A stretch of 64,000 nt of DNA from Mannheimia indoligenes (GTDB lineage: Bacteria; Pseudomonadota; Gammaproteobacteria; Enterobacterales; Pasteurellaceae): assembly GCF_036880405.1 (NCBI RefSeq), contig NZ_JBAJJM010000001.1, positions 124,001 through 188,000 of the forward strand, written 5' to 3'. A program made the position numbers and the translations under genes. The first letter of the stretch is position 1. Each line of letters starts with the position of its first letter. Positions 54,253 through 62,975 of the stretch are shown here, piece by piece. The notes under the pieces were generated by a model. It was not told the DNA's origin and did no database searches. It saw nothing but the letters and a program-made list of their open reading frames with translations.

Positions 54253-55611
54253 ATGATTACAATCAAAAAAGGCTTAGATCTCCCAATTGCGGGACAACCT
54301 GAGCAAGTAATCCATAACGGGAATACCGTTACTGAAGTTGCTATGCTTGGTGAAGAATATGTGGGTATGCGTCCTTCAATGAAGGTGCGTGAAGGTGATG
54401 TAGTGAAGAAAGGTCAAGTTCTTTTTGAAGATAAAAAGAATCCGGGCGTGTTATTTACTGCTCCTGCAAGCGGAACCGTTACGGCAATCAACCGTGGCGA
54501 AAAACGCGTTCTTCAATCGGTAGTAATTAAAGTTGAGGGTGATGAGCAAATTACCTTTGCTCGTTATGAAGCTGCTCAATTAGCTTCATTAACTTCAGAG
54601 CAAGTCAAACAAAACTTAGTAGAATCAGGCTTATGGACAGCATTCCGTACTCGTCCGTTTAGCAAAGTGCCTGCATTAGATGCAAATCCTTCATCTATTT
54701 TTGTCAATGCAATGGATACCAATCCACTTGCGGCAAATCCTGAAGTGATTATCGCAGAACATCAGCAAGCTTTCTTTGACGGTTTAACAGTGTTAAGTCG
54801 TTTATTTGAAGGTAAAAAGACAATTCACCTTTGTGGTGCAGCTGATTCTAATATTTTAAATGCGGCACAAAGCCGTCAAATCCAAAATGTGGAAACCAAC
54901 CGTTTCAAAGGTCCGCACCCGGCTGGTCTTGCCGGTACGCATATTCACTTTATTGATCCAGTTGGTGCAACTAAACAGGTTTGGTATTTAAACTATCAAG
55001 ATGTGATTGCCATTGGTAAATTATTCACTACCGGTGAGTTATTTACCGATCGTGTGGTTGCTTTAGCCGGTCCGCAAGTGAAAAATCCACGTTTAGTCCG
55101 TACCCGTTTAGGTGCTAATCTTTCTCAGCTTACTGCAAATGAATTAAACGCAGGCGAAAACCGTGTGATTTCGGGTTCTGTATTAAGTGGTGCAACGGCT
55201 ACAGGCGTTCACGATTACTTAGGTCGCTACGCGTTACAAGTTTCTGCGTTGTTAGAAGGTCGTGAGAAAGCTTTCTTTGGTATGATCGCACCTTATGCAG
55301 ATAAATACTCCATCACTCGTACAACCTTAGGTCATTTTGCGAAGAAATTATTTAATTTCACTACCGCAGTGCACGGTAGTGAGCGTGCAATGGTGCCAAC
55401 AGGTGCTTATGAGCGTGTAATGCCGTTGGATATTATTCCAACTTTATTACTCCGTGATTTGGCTGCAGGCGATACTGACTCTGCACAAGCATTAGGCTGT
55501 TTAGAGTTAGACGAAGAAGATTTAGCGTTATGTACTTTTGTGTGCTCAGGGAAAAACAACTGGGGACCATTATTACGCCAAGCGTTAGATAAGATCGAGA
55601 AGGATGGTTAA
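54253..55611 (+). CDS. nqrA: Na+-translocating NADH:quinone reductase subunit A
   Basis: Cytoplasmic-side subunit of the six-subunit NQR complex, which couples NADH oxidation to sodium export; NqrA binds quinone. The 452-residue length is close to the usual 446-450. The N-terminal MITIKKGLDLPIAG and the internal GPHPAGLAGTHIHFIDPVG segment (about 220-238) are family marks. It leads nqrABCDEF with gaps of 0-10 bp. Confidence 0.96.
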   Translation: MITIKKGLDLPIAGQPEQVIHNGNTVTEVAMLGEEYVGMRPSMKVREGDVVKKGQVLFEDKKNPGVLFTAPASGTVTAINRGEKRVLQSVVIKVEGDEQITFARYEAAQLASLTSEQVKQNLVESGLWTAFRTRPFSKVPALDANPSSIFVNAMDTNPLAANPEVIIAEHQQAFFDGLTVLSRLFEGKKTIHLCGAADSNILNAAQSRQIQNVETNRFKGPHPAGLAGTHIHFIDPVGATKQVWYLNYQDVIAIGKLFTTGELFTDRVVALAGPQVKNPRLVRTRLGANLSQLTANELNAGENRVISGSVLSGATATGVHDYLGRYALQVSALLEGREKAFFGMIAPYADKYSITRTTLGHFAKKLFNFTTAVHGSERAMVPTGAYERVMPLDIIPTLLLRDLAAGDTDSAQALGCLELDEEDLALCTFVCSGKNNWGPLLRQALDKIEKDG

Positions 55612-55613
55612 AA

Positions 55614-56849
55614 ATGGGTTTGAAAAATCTTTTTGAAAAAATGGAACCCGCTTTCCATAAAGGTGGAAAGTATGAAAAATGGTACACGCTTTTTGAGGCG
55701 GCATACACCATTTTCTATACGCCGGGTACAGTAACTCGCAAAGATGCCCACGTGCGTGATGCGATTGACTCTAAGCGTATGATGTTAATTGTATGGTTGG
55801 CATTATTCCCTGCGATGTTCTACGGTATGTATAACGTGGGTGCACAAGGCATTTTAGCTGCACTTAAAATGGGTACATTATCTGATTTAATTGCTAACAA
55901 CTGGCACTATAGCTTGGCTGATAGTTTAGGCTCAGTTCAAGATGCAGGTTGGGGAACCAAAATGTTATTGGGTGCAACTTATTTCCTACCAATCTACTTG
56001 ACCGTATTTGCAGTCGGTGGTTTCTGGGAAGTTGTGTTTGCAATGGTGCGTAAGCACGAAATTAACGAAGGCTTCTTTGTAACCTCTATCTTGCTTGCAC
56101 TTATCGTTCCTCCAACATTACCGCTTTGGCAAGCTGCACTTGCAACGACTTTCGGTGTTGTTGTGGCAAAAGAAGTGTTTGGTGGTGTAGGTAAAAACTT
56201 TATGAACCCTGCCTTAGCGGGTCGTGCATTCCTATTCTTCGCATACCCGGGTCAAATTTCCGGTGATGCTGTATGGGTTGCGGCAGATGGCTTCTCAGGT
56301 GCAACAGCACTTTCTCAATGGGCTGTAGGTGGACAAGGTGCATTAAAACACGTTGCAACAGGCGAAACGATCACTTGGATGGATGCATTTTTAGGTAATA
56401 TCCCGGGTTCAATCGGCGAAACTTCTACCCTAATGTTGATCATCGGTGCGGCAATTATTGTCTTTGCTCGCATTGCATCGTGGAGAATCATCGCAGGTGT
56501 AATGGTTGGTATGGCTGCAACGGCAACATTATTTAATGTTATCGGCTCAGATACAAACCCATTATTCTCAATGCCTTGGCACTGGCACTTAGTTTTAGGT
56601 GGTTTTGCATTAGGTATGTTCTTTATGGCAACCGATCCTGTTTCTGCTGCATTTACCAACAAAGGTAAATGGGCTTACGGTATCTTGATTGGCTTTATGT
56701 GCGTTTTAATCCGTGTAGTGAATCCGGCATACCCAGAGGGTATGATGTTAGCGATCTTATTTGCTAACTTATTTGCTCCGATCTTCGACTACTTAGTGGT
56801 TAAAGGCAATATCAAACGCAGATTAGCGAGGGTAGCAAACAATGGCTAA
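55614..56849 (+). CDS. nqrB: Na+-translocating NADH:quinone reductase subunit B
   Basis: Multi-span integral membrane subunit carrying a covalent FMN. The phosphoester-linked flavin Thr is in DGFSGATALSQWA (near residue 228). The 411-residue protein has about ten hydrophobic spans; riboflavin and quinone sites lie in this subunit in V. cholerae. It starts 2 bp after nqrA and overlaps nqrC by 8 bp. Confidence 0.96.
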   Translation: MGLKNLFEKMEPAFHKGGKYEKWYTLFEAAYTIFYTPGTVTRKDAHVRDAIDSKRMMLIVWLALFPAMFYGMYNVGAQGILAALKMGTLSDLIANNWHYSLADSLGSVQDAGWGTKMLLGATYFLPIYLTVFAVGGFWEVVFAMVRKHEINEGFFVTSILLALIVPPTLPLWQAALATTFGVVVAKEVFGGVGKNFMNPALAGRAFLFFAYPGQISGDAVWVAADGFSGATALSQWAVGGQGALKHVATGETITWMDAFLGNIPGSIGETSTLMLIIGAAIIVFARIASWRIIAGVMVGMAATATLFNVIGSDTNPLFSMPWHWHLVLGGFALGMFFMATDPVSAAFTNKGKWAYGILIGFMCVLIRVVNPAYPEGMMLAILFANLFAPIFDYLVVKGNIKRRLARVANNG

Positions 56850-57615
56850 ATTTAATAAAGATAGCGTTGGTGGCACACTAACCGTTGTAGTTCTATTAAG
56901 TTTGATCTGTTCTCTTATCGTAGCAGGTGCTGCGGTGTTGTTAAAACCAACGCAAGATATTCAGAAACAGCTTGATAAACAGAAAAATATCTTACAAGCG
57001 GCCGGTTTAATGCAAGAAAAAACTAACGTGCAAGAAACCTATGCCAAATTTATTGAGCCGAAAATCGTTGATTTAGCAACAGGTGATTATGTTGAAGGTA
57101 TTCAAAACTTTGATGCTCGTGCAGCAGCGAAAGATCCGGAAACCAGTGTTGCAATTAATCCGGCTGATGATAAAGCAAACATCAAAGTGCGTGCAAAATA
57201 TGCTGAAGTTTACTTAGTAAAAGATGAAGCAGGTAAAACAACGCAAGTTGTATTACCAATGCACGGTAATGGTTTGTGGTCAATTATGTACGGTTTTGTA
57301 GCGGTTCAACCAGATGCAAACACAGTAAATGGTATTACTTACTATGAACAAGGTGAAACTGCGGGTCTTGGTGGCGAAATTGCTAACCCAAACTGGCAAA
57401 AGAACTTTGTAGGCAAAAAATTATTCAATGAGAACAATGAAGTTGCTTTAAGAGTAGGTAAAGGGGCATCAGCAGATAAAGATCACGGTGTGGATGGTTT
57501 ATCTGGTGCGACATTAACCTCAAACGGTGTTGATGGCTCATTCAAATACTGGTTTGGTCAAAACGGCTTTGGTCCATATTTAGCAAAATTTAAAGCAGCA
57601 ATGGGAGCTAACTAA
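56842..57615 (+). CDS. nqrC: Na+-translocating NADH:quinone reductase subunit C
   Basis: A membrane-anchored periplasmic subunit with the second covalent FMN. One N-terminal transmembrane span (about 10-32) precedes the periplasmic domain; the flavinylation motif is DGLSGATLTSNGV (near residue 219), the target of ApbE. 257 residues. Start overlaps nqrB by 8 bp and the stop overlaps the nqrD ATG by one base. Confidence 0.96.
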   Translation: MAKFNKDSVGGTLTVVVLLSLICSLIVAGAAVLLKPTQDIQKQLDKQKNILQAAGLMQEKTNVQETYAKFIEPKIVDLATGDYVEGIQNFDARAAAKDPETSVAINPADDKANIKVRAKYAEVYLVKDEAGKTTQVVLPMHGNGLWSIMYGFVAVQPDANTVNGITYYEQGETAGLGGEIANPNWQKNFVGKKLFNENNEVALRVGKGASADKDHGVDGLSGATLTSNGVDGSFKYWFGQNGFGPYLAKFKAAMGAN

Positions 57616-58241
57616 TGGCAGACAATAACAATCTTAAAAAATTATTGTTATCGCCTATCGCAGATAACAACCCAATTGCATTACAGATCTTAGGTATCTG
57701 TTCTGCACTTGCGGTAACTACTCAATTACAAACGGCAGTAGTAATGGCGATTGCGGTAAGTTTAGTAACCGCATTCTCAAGTATGTTCATTTCAATGATC
57801 CGTAACTATATCCCAAATAGTATTCGTATCATTGTACAAATGGCAATTATTGCATCACTTGTAATTTTGGTAGACCAAATTTTACGAGCTTATGCTTACG
57901 ACCTATCAAAACAATTATCGGTATTCGTTGGTTTGATTATTACTAACTGTATCGTAATGGGGCGTGCAGAAGCATTCGCAATGAAATCAGGTCCGGTTGA
58001 AAGCTTTGTTGATGGTATCGGTAACGGTTTAGGTTACGGAGCAATGTTAATCATTGTGGCATTTTTACGTGAATTAATCGGTTCAGGTAAAATTTTCGGT
58101 ATCACTATTCTTGAAACTGTACAAAATGGCGGTTGGTATCAAGCAAATGGCTTATTCTTATTAGCACCAAGTGCGTTCTTTATCATCGGATTTGTAATCT
58201 GGGGTATTAGAACGTGGAAACCGGAACAAGTGGAGAAATAA
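57615..58241 (+). CDS. nqrD: Na+-translocating NADH:quinone reductase subunit D
   Basis: Small integral membrane subunit (208 residues, about six spans), homologous to NqrE and RnfE/RnfA. With NqrE it forms the inverted pair that holds an iron centre and the sodium route. Conserved Cys-containing VGLIITNCIVMGRAEAFA near residue 106 supplies a ligand. Confidence 0.96.
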   Translation: MADNNNLKKLLLSPIADNNPIALQILGICSALAVTTQLQTAVVMAIAVSLVTAFSSMFISMIRNYIPNSIRIIVQMAIIASLVILVDQILRAYAYDLSKQLSVFVGLIITNCIVMGRAEAFAMKSGPVESFVDGIGNGLGYGAMLIIVAFLRELIGSGKIFGITILETVQNGGWYQANGLFLLAPSAFFIIGFVIWGIRTWKPEQVEK

Positions 58242-58242
58242 G

Positions 58243-58839
58243 ATGGAACAACTTCTTAGTATCTTTGTTAAGTCCGTATTTATTGAAAATATGGCACTTT
58301 CTTTCTTCCTTGGTATGTGTACATTCCTTGCGGTGTCTAAGAAAGTTTCGACAGCTTTTGGTTTAGGTATTGCGGTAATCGTAGTATTAGGTATTTCCGT
58401 ACCGGCTAACCAATTAGTTTACACTCACGTTTTAAAAGACGGTGCACTTGTTGAAGGTGTGGATTTAAGTTTCTTAAACTTCATTACATTCATCGGTGTG
58501 ATTGCGGCACTTGTTCAAATTCTAGAAATGGTATTGGATAAGTTCTTCCCAGCATTATACAGTGCATTAGGTATCTTCTTACCACTTATCACGGTAAACT
58601 GTGCGATCTTCGGTGGTGTATCATTTATGGTACAACGCGAATATAACTTCGTAGAATCTGTGGTATATGGTGTTGGTGCCGGTACAGGCTGGATGTTAGC
58701 TATCGTAGCACTTGCAGGTTTAACCGAGAAAATGAAATATTCCGATGTTCCAGCAGGTTTACGTGGTTTAGGTATTACTTTCATCACAGTAGGCTTAATG
58801 GCGTTAGGCTTTATGTCGTTCTCAGGCATTCAATTATAA
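58243..58839 (+). CDS. nqrE: Na+-translocating NADH:quinone reductase subunit E
   Basis: Integral membrane partner of NqrD, 198 residues and about six spans. Its iron-ligand Cys region is LPLITVNCAIFGGVSFM near residue 115. It starts 1 bp after nqrD; nqrF follows after 10 bp with AAGGAG before its GTG. Confidence 0.96.
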   Translation: MEQLLSIFVKSVFIENMALSFFLGMCTFLAVSKKVSTAFGLGIAVIVVLGISVPANQLVYTHVLKDGALVEGVDLSFLNFITFIGVIAALVQILEMVLDKFFPALYSALGIFLPLITVNCAIFGGVSFMVQREYNFVESVVYGVGAGTGWMLAIVALAGLTEKMKYSDVPAGLRGLGITFITVGLMALGFMSFSGIQL

Positions 58840-58849
58840 GGAGCATATC

Positions 58850-60079
58850 GTGGATAGTAATTTTATTTTCGGTATTATCGCATTTACGGCTCTGGTATTA
58901 GTGCTTGCGGTGATTATCCTTTTCGCTAAATCTAAATTAGTAGATTCAGGCGACATCACAATATCAATTAACAACGACCCGGAAAAAGGCATTACCTTAC
59001 CGGCTGGCGGAAAATTACTCGGTGCTTTAGCGAGCAAAGGGATTTTCGTTTCATCAGCTTGTGGTGGCGGTGGCTCTTGTGGTCAATGTAAAGTACAGGT
59101 GAAATCAGGCGGTGGCGAAATTCTACCAACTGAGTTATCTCACATCTCGAAGAAAGAAGCGAAAGAAGGCTGGCGTTTAGCTTGCCAAGTAAACGTAAAA
59201 TCTTCAATGGATGTTGAATTACCTGAAGAAATCTTTGGTGTGAAAAAATGGCAATGTACTGTTATTTCTAACGACAACAAAGCGACTTTCATCAAAGAGC
59301 TTAAATTGGCAATTCCTGAAGGCGAAGAAGTACCATTCCGTGCCGGTGGTTATATCCAAATTGAAGCGGAGCCACACACAGTTAATTATAAAGACTTCGA
59401 TATTCCAAAAGAGTACCACGAAGACTGGGATAAATTTAACTTATGGCGTTATGTGTCAAAAGTGGACGAGCATATTATCCGTGCTTACTCAATGGCTTCA
59501 TACCCAGAAGAGAAAGGCATTATTATGCTAAACGTGCGTATCGCAACGCCTCCACCTCGTAATCCAGACGTACCGCCGGGTCAAATGTCATCTTACATTT
59601 GGTCATTAAAAGCAGGTGATAAAGTAACGATTTCAGGTCCATTCGGTGAATTCTTCGCGAAAGATACCGACAACGAAATGGTATTTATCGGTGGTGGTGC
59701 AGGTATGGCACCAATGCGTTCACATATTTTCGACCAATTAAAACGTCTAAAATCAAAACGCAAAATGACCTTCTGGTACGGTGCTCGTTCAGAGCGTGAA
59801 ATGTTCTACACCGAAGACTTCGATATGCTTCAAGCAGAAAACGAAAACTTCAAATGGTATGTGGCACTTTCTGACCCATTACCGGGCGACCGTGAAGACT
59901 ACTACCGTGGCTTCATTCACAATGTGCTTTATGAAAATTACCTCAAAAATCATGAAGCACCTGAAGACTGCGAATACTATATGTGTGGTCCACCGGTGAT
60001 GAATGCTGCCGTAATCGGTATGTTGAAGAGTTTAGGTGTTGAAGACGAAAACATCTTATTAGATGACTTCGGTGGTTAA
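58850..60079 (+). CDS. nqrF: Na+-translocating NADH:quinone reductase subunit F
   Basis: The NADH-input subunit: N-terminal membrane anchor (about 5-25), a 2Fe-2S ferredoxin domain (SACGGGGSCGQCKVQV, about 68-83, and a fourth Cys in RLACQVNV near 111), then FAD- and NAD-binding reductase domains (RAYSMASYPEE near 210, GAGMAPMRSHIFDQL near 283). 409 residues from a GTG start at 58850. In this complex electrons run NADH to FAD, 2Fe-2S, FMN and riboflavin. Confidence 0.97.
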   Translation: MDSNFIFGIIAFTALVLVLAVIILFAKSKLVDSGDITISINNDPEKGITLPAGGKLLGALASKGIFVSSACGGGGSCGQCKVQVKSGGGEILPTELSHISKKEAKEGWRLACQVNVKSSMDVELPEEIFGVKKWQCTVISNDNKATFIKELKLAIPEGEEVPFRAGGYIQIEAEPHTVNYKDFDIPKEYHEDWDKFNLWRYVSKVDEHIIRAYSMASYPEEKGIIMLNVRIATPPPRNPDVPPGQMSSYIWSLKAGDKVTISGPFGEFFAKDTDNEMVFIGGGAGMAPMRSHIFDQLKRLKSKRKMTFWYGARSEREMFYTEDFDMLQAENENFKWYVALSDPLPGDREDYYRGFIHNVLYENYLKNHEAPEDCEYYMCGPPVMNAAVIGMLKSLGVEDENILLDDFGG

Positions 60080-60100
60080 TCCTTAACTTCCACATAATGA

Positions 60101-60144
60101 CAAGCGGTGCGTTTTGCAGAATTTTTTGCAAAATGCACCGCTTG
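60101..60144 (+). terminator. Inverted uptake-sequence pair after nqrF
   Basis: CAAGCGGTGCGTTTTGCA (60101-60118) and TGCAAAATGCACCGCTTG (60127-60144) form 18-bp arms with one G-T mismatch. It probably terminates nqrA-F, leaving apbE with its own promoter or partial read-through. Confidence 0.75.
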
Positions 60145-60264
60145 ATTTAGTTCATATCATCAAGTTTCTCTTTAAGGAATTTAATAATATGAATTGTAGG
60201 GGAATGGAATGATATTCACCCTAGATATAAAAATGGGCAAAAGTTATGCCCTAATGGAGTTCTT

Positions 60265-61305
60265 GTGAAATTAAAAAAAGTGCTGTATTTTGCCATCTTT
60301 TCGCTATTTTTAACTGCCTGTGAAAAAGCTCCCGAGCAAATTACCCTACAAGGTAAAACGATGGGAACGACTTACACTGTCAAGTATATTGATAATGGTG
60401 AGGTTAAAAGCTTAGCTAATCCCGAAAAAATAAAGAGTGAGTTAGACGGATTATTGGTAGAAGTGAACAACCAAATGTCTACTTACCAGCAGAATTCTGA
60501 AATTAGCCGCTTCAATCAGTTAAAAGAAGCTAATCAAGCGGTCGAAATTTCGCAAGATTTTGCAAAAGTAGTGGCGGAAGCAGTACGCTTAAACAAAATG
60601 ACAGAAGGAGCATTAGATGTTACTGTTGGACCTTTGGTTAATTTATGGGGTTTTGGACCCGATAAACGCTTAAATAAAGTCCCTTCTGATGAACAGATTA
60701 AAGAGCGTTCTAGTTATGTGGGAATTGATAAAATTAGCCTAAAAACAGACGGTAAGCCAATGCTCACTAAGAGCGAGCCTAATCTTTATTTAGATTTATC
60801 CTCTATTGCGAAAGGTTTTGGAGTAGATAAATTGGCGGAACATCTTGAAAAAATAGGTTTGAGCAACTACTTAGTTGAAATTGGTGGTGAGTTGCGTGGC
60901 AAAGGCAAAAATTTACAAGGTTTAGATTGGCGAATTGCGATTGAACAGCCTATAATGGAGCAAGCACAATCTGTACAAATTACCGTGCCTTTACATAATT
61001 TAGGAATGGCAACATCGGGCAATTACCGTAATTATTTTGAAGATGAAAATGGCAACCGCCTTTCACATATTATTGACCCAAAAAAATTAAGCCCGGTGAG
61101 CCACAACTTAGCTTCAATTACCGTCCTTGCCCCAACAACGATGACGGCAGACGGGTTATCAACAGGTTTATTTGTATTGGGAGCAGAAAAAGCGTTAGCC
61201 CTTGCAGAACGTGAAAAATTAGCGATATTTTTAATTGTTAAAAGCGGCGACAAGTTTGAAACACAAATGTCGAGCGAATTTAAAAAACTAACTCAATCAC
61301 AATAG
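60265..61305 (+). CDS. apbE: FAD:protein FMN transferase ApbE
   Basis: Periplasmic lipoprotein that covalently attaches FMN to threonine in NqrB and NqrC using FAD. Starts at GTG 60265. The lipobox LTAC gives acylated Cys19. The flavin-transferase domain covers about 35-340, with TMGTTYTVKY near 35, VGPLVNLWGFGP (near 118), LDLSSIAKGFGVDKLAEHL (about 176-194) and TMTADGLSTGLFVLG (near 292). Its place after nqrF and before nqrM is the arrangement in many NQR-bearing bacteria. Confidence 0.95.
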   Translation: MKLKKVLYFAIFSLFLTACEKAPEQITLQGKTMGTTYTVKYIDNGEVKSLANPEKIKSELDGLLVEVNNQMSTYQQNSEISRFNQLKEANQAVEISQDFAKVVAEAVRLNKMTEGALDVTVGPLVNLWGFGPDKRLNKVPSDEQIKERSSYVGIDKISLKTDGKPMLTKSEPNLYLDLSSIAKGFGVDKLAEHLEKIGLSNYLVEIGGELRGKGKNLQGLDWRIAIEQPIMEQAQSVQITVPLHNLGMATSGNYRNYFEDENGNRLSHIIDPKKLSPVSHNLASITVLAPTTMTADGLSTGLFVLGAEKALALAEREKLAIFLIVKSGDKFETQMSSEFKKLTQSQ

Positions 61306-61318
61306 TTGGAGTGGAAAA

Positions 61319-61564
61319 ATGGAAACTGTATTATTAACTTTCGGATTTTTTGTTGCCGTGATTTTTGCAATGTCGATAGGCTTTATTGTAAAAGGCAAAA
61401 CTATTAAAGGCAGTTGTGGTGGTATTACCGCTTTAGGTATGAAAAAAATGTGCGATTGTGAAGAACCGTGCGATAACTTAAAGTCAAAAATTGCAGACGG
61501 CACGGCAGATCCTGAAGAAGTGGCACGTTTTAATAAAGAGCCACAGTTTTACGAAGTGAAGTAA
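61319..61564 (+). CDS. nqrM: NQR maturation protein NqrM
   Basis: An 81-residue membrane-anchored protein (formerly DUF539) needed to assemble NQR, thought to supply iron to the NqrD/NqrE centre. One N-terminal span (about 4-25) is followed by four cysteines in SCGGITALGMKKMCDCEEPC. The cysteines are the key family feature. It starts 13 bp after apbE. Confidence 0.93.
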   Translation: METVLLTFGFFVAVIFAMSIGFIVKGKTIKGSCGGITALGMKKMCDCEEPCDNLKSKIADGTADPEEVARFNKEPQFYEVK

Positions 61565-61598
61565 TTTATTTTCACACGCTAAATTTTACTATCTATAT

Positions 61599-61640
61599 AA
61601 GCGGTACGATTTGCAAAATTTTTTGCAAATTTAACCGCTT
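61599..61640. terminator. Inverted uptake-sequence pair after nqrM
   Basis: AAGCGGT (61599-61605) and ACCGCTT (61634-61640) flank complementary ATTTGCAAAA/TTTTGCAAAT DNA, so the whole can fold as one long interrupted hairpin. It closes the nqr-apbE-nqrM region. Confidence 0.65.
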
Positions 61641-61696
61641 GTTGCTTTTATAACTAACCAAATGTGCTTCGCCTTAACCGAAGTTACGGGAGATTT

Positions 61697-62860
61697 ATGA
61701 CAACTCAATTAACCTCAAAAACTTACGACACCCATTTCCCTCAACTTACTCCTGAACAGCTGGCTGAAAATGGTCGCAAAAAAGTGATTATCGGAATGTC
61801 AGGTGGAGTGGACTCCTCCGTCTCCGCTTTTATCCTTCAACAACAAGGCTATCAAGTGGAAGGCTTGTTTATGAAAAACTGGGAAGAAGATGATGACACC
61901 GATTACTGCACTGCTGCTGCTGATTTGGCAGACGCTCAAGCGGTTGCCGATAAGCTCGGAATGAAACTGCATAAAATTAATTTTGCGGCAGAATATTGGG
62001 ATAATGTGTTTGAATATTTCCTTGCAGAGTATAAAGCAGGACGTACGCCAAACCCCGATATTTTGTGTAATAAAGAGATCAAATTCAAAGCCTTTTTGGA
62101 ATATGCGGCAGAAGATCTTGGGGCGAACTATATTGCCACAGGGCATTATGTTCGCCGTAGTGGAGATGATCAAAACGCAAAATTATTGCGTGGTTTAGAT
62201 GAAAATAAAGATCAGAGCTATTTTTTATATGCCATCAATAAAAAGCAAGTTGGTCAAAGCTTGTTCCCGGTGGGCGAAATTGAAAAGCCGATTGTGCGAG
62301 CGATTGCGGAAGATTTAGGATTGGCAACGGCGAAGAAAAAGGATTCTACGGGGATCTGCTTTATCGGTGAACGTAAATTTAAAGATTTCTTGGCTCGCTA
62401 CCTGCCAGCTCAACCGGGAGAAATTCGCACTGTTGATGGTAAAGTAGTTGGTCGCCACGATGGTTTAATGTATCACACTCTCGGTCAGCGTAAAGGCTTA
62501 GGTATTGGCGGTGTGAAAGGCTTGAGTGAAGATCCATTTTATGTGGTAGAAAAGGATCTTATTAATAATGTTCTGGTGGTTGCTCAAGGGCACGATAATT
62601 CAGCACTACTTTCAACAGGTTTAATTGCAAAGCAGCTCACTTGGGTAGATATGCAGCCACTACGTGAAAATTTACGTTGTACAGTGAAAACTCGCTATCG
62701 TCAGGCTGATATTCCGTGTGAAATTCAAGTGATTGATGATGAAACTATTCGAGTGATATTTGATGAGCCACAAATTGCGGTAACGCCTGGGCAATCTGCC
62801 GTGTTTTATTTAGGCGAAGTTTGCTTAGGTGGTGGAATTATTGAAGAACAACTAAAATAG
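61697..62860 (+). CDS. mnmA: tRNA 2-thiouridylase MnmA
   Basis: Thiolates U34 of tRNA-Lys, -Glu and -Gln. Starting at ATG 61697 (GGGAG upstream) the protein has 387 residues; the in-frame GTG at 61664 would add 11 residues. The PP-loop is GMSGGVDSSVSAFIL (about 31-45), the catalytic Cys is in NPDILCNKEIKF (about 125) and the second, persulfide-forming Cys in STGICFIGERKF near 222. A domain near 310-380 is the C-terminal beta-barrel. Confidence 0.95.
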   Translation: MTTQLTSKTYDTHFPQLTPEQLAENGRKKVIIGMSGGVDSSVSAFILQQQGYQVEGLFMKNWEEDDDTDYCTAAADLADAQAVADKLGMKLHKINFAAEYWDNVFEYFLAEYKAGRTPNPDILCNKEIKFKAFLEYAAEDLGANYIATGHYVRRSGDDQNAKLLRGLDENKDQSYFLYAINKKQVGQSLFPVGEIEKPIVRAIAEDLGLATAKKKDSTGICFIGERKFKDFLARYLPAQPGEIRTVDGKVVGRHDGLMYHTLGQRKGLGIGGVKGLSEDPFYVVEKDLINNVLVVAQGHDNSALLSTGLIAKQLTWVDMQPLRENLRCTVKTRYRQADIPCEIQVIDDETIRVIFDEPQIAVTPGQSAVFYLGEVCLGGGIIEEQLK

Positions 62861-62881
62861 TTGTAAATAAATATTGAAATA

Positions 62882-62901
62882 TTTTGCATATTTATGCAAA
62901 A
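62882..62901. promoter_or_regulatory. Palindrome upstream of argH, candidate ARG box
   Basis: TTTTGCATATTTATGCAAAA has 9-bp inverted arms around two central bases. It fits the ARG-box form nTGnATwwwwATnCAn, with TGCAT in place of TGAAT at both arms, so ArgR is a plausible ligand. It lies 75 bp upstream of the argH ATG. The TTTGCA/TGCAAA style is also common near uptake sequences in this genome, so chance resemblance is possible. Confidence 0.45.
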
Positions 62902-62975
62902 TAGAGGGAAATTAAGGCGGTAAAACGCCTTTTTCATTTTGGCTAAATACAAAAAGAATATACAAGGAATACACT

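Noticed and set aside
45190..61305. Identical 11-residue signal segment FAIFSLFLTAC in ycfL and apbE as a sign of gene duplication
   Set aside because: The similarity is limited to the hydrophobic signal; mature proteins are unrelated, so convergence or chance is more likely.
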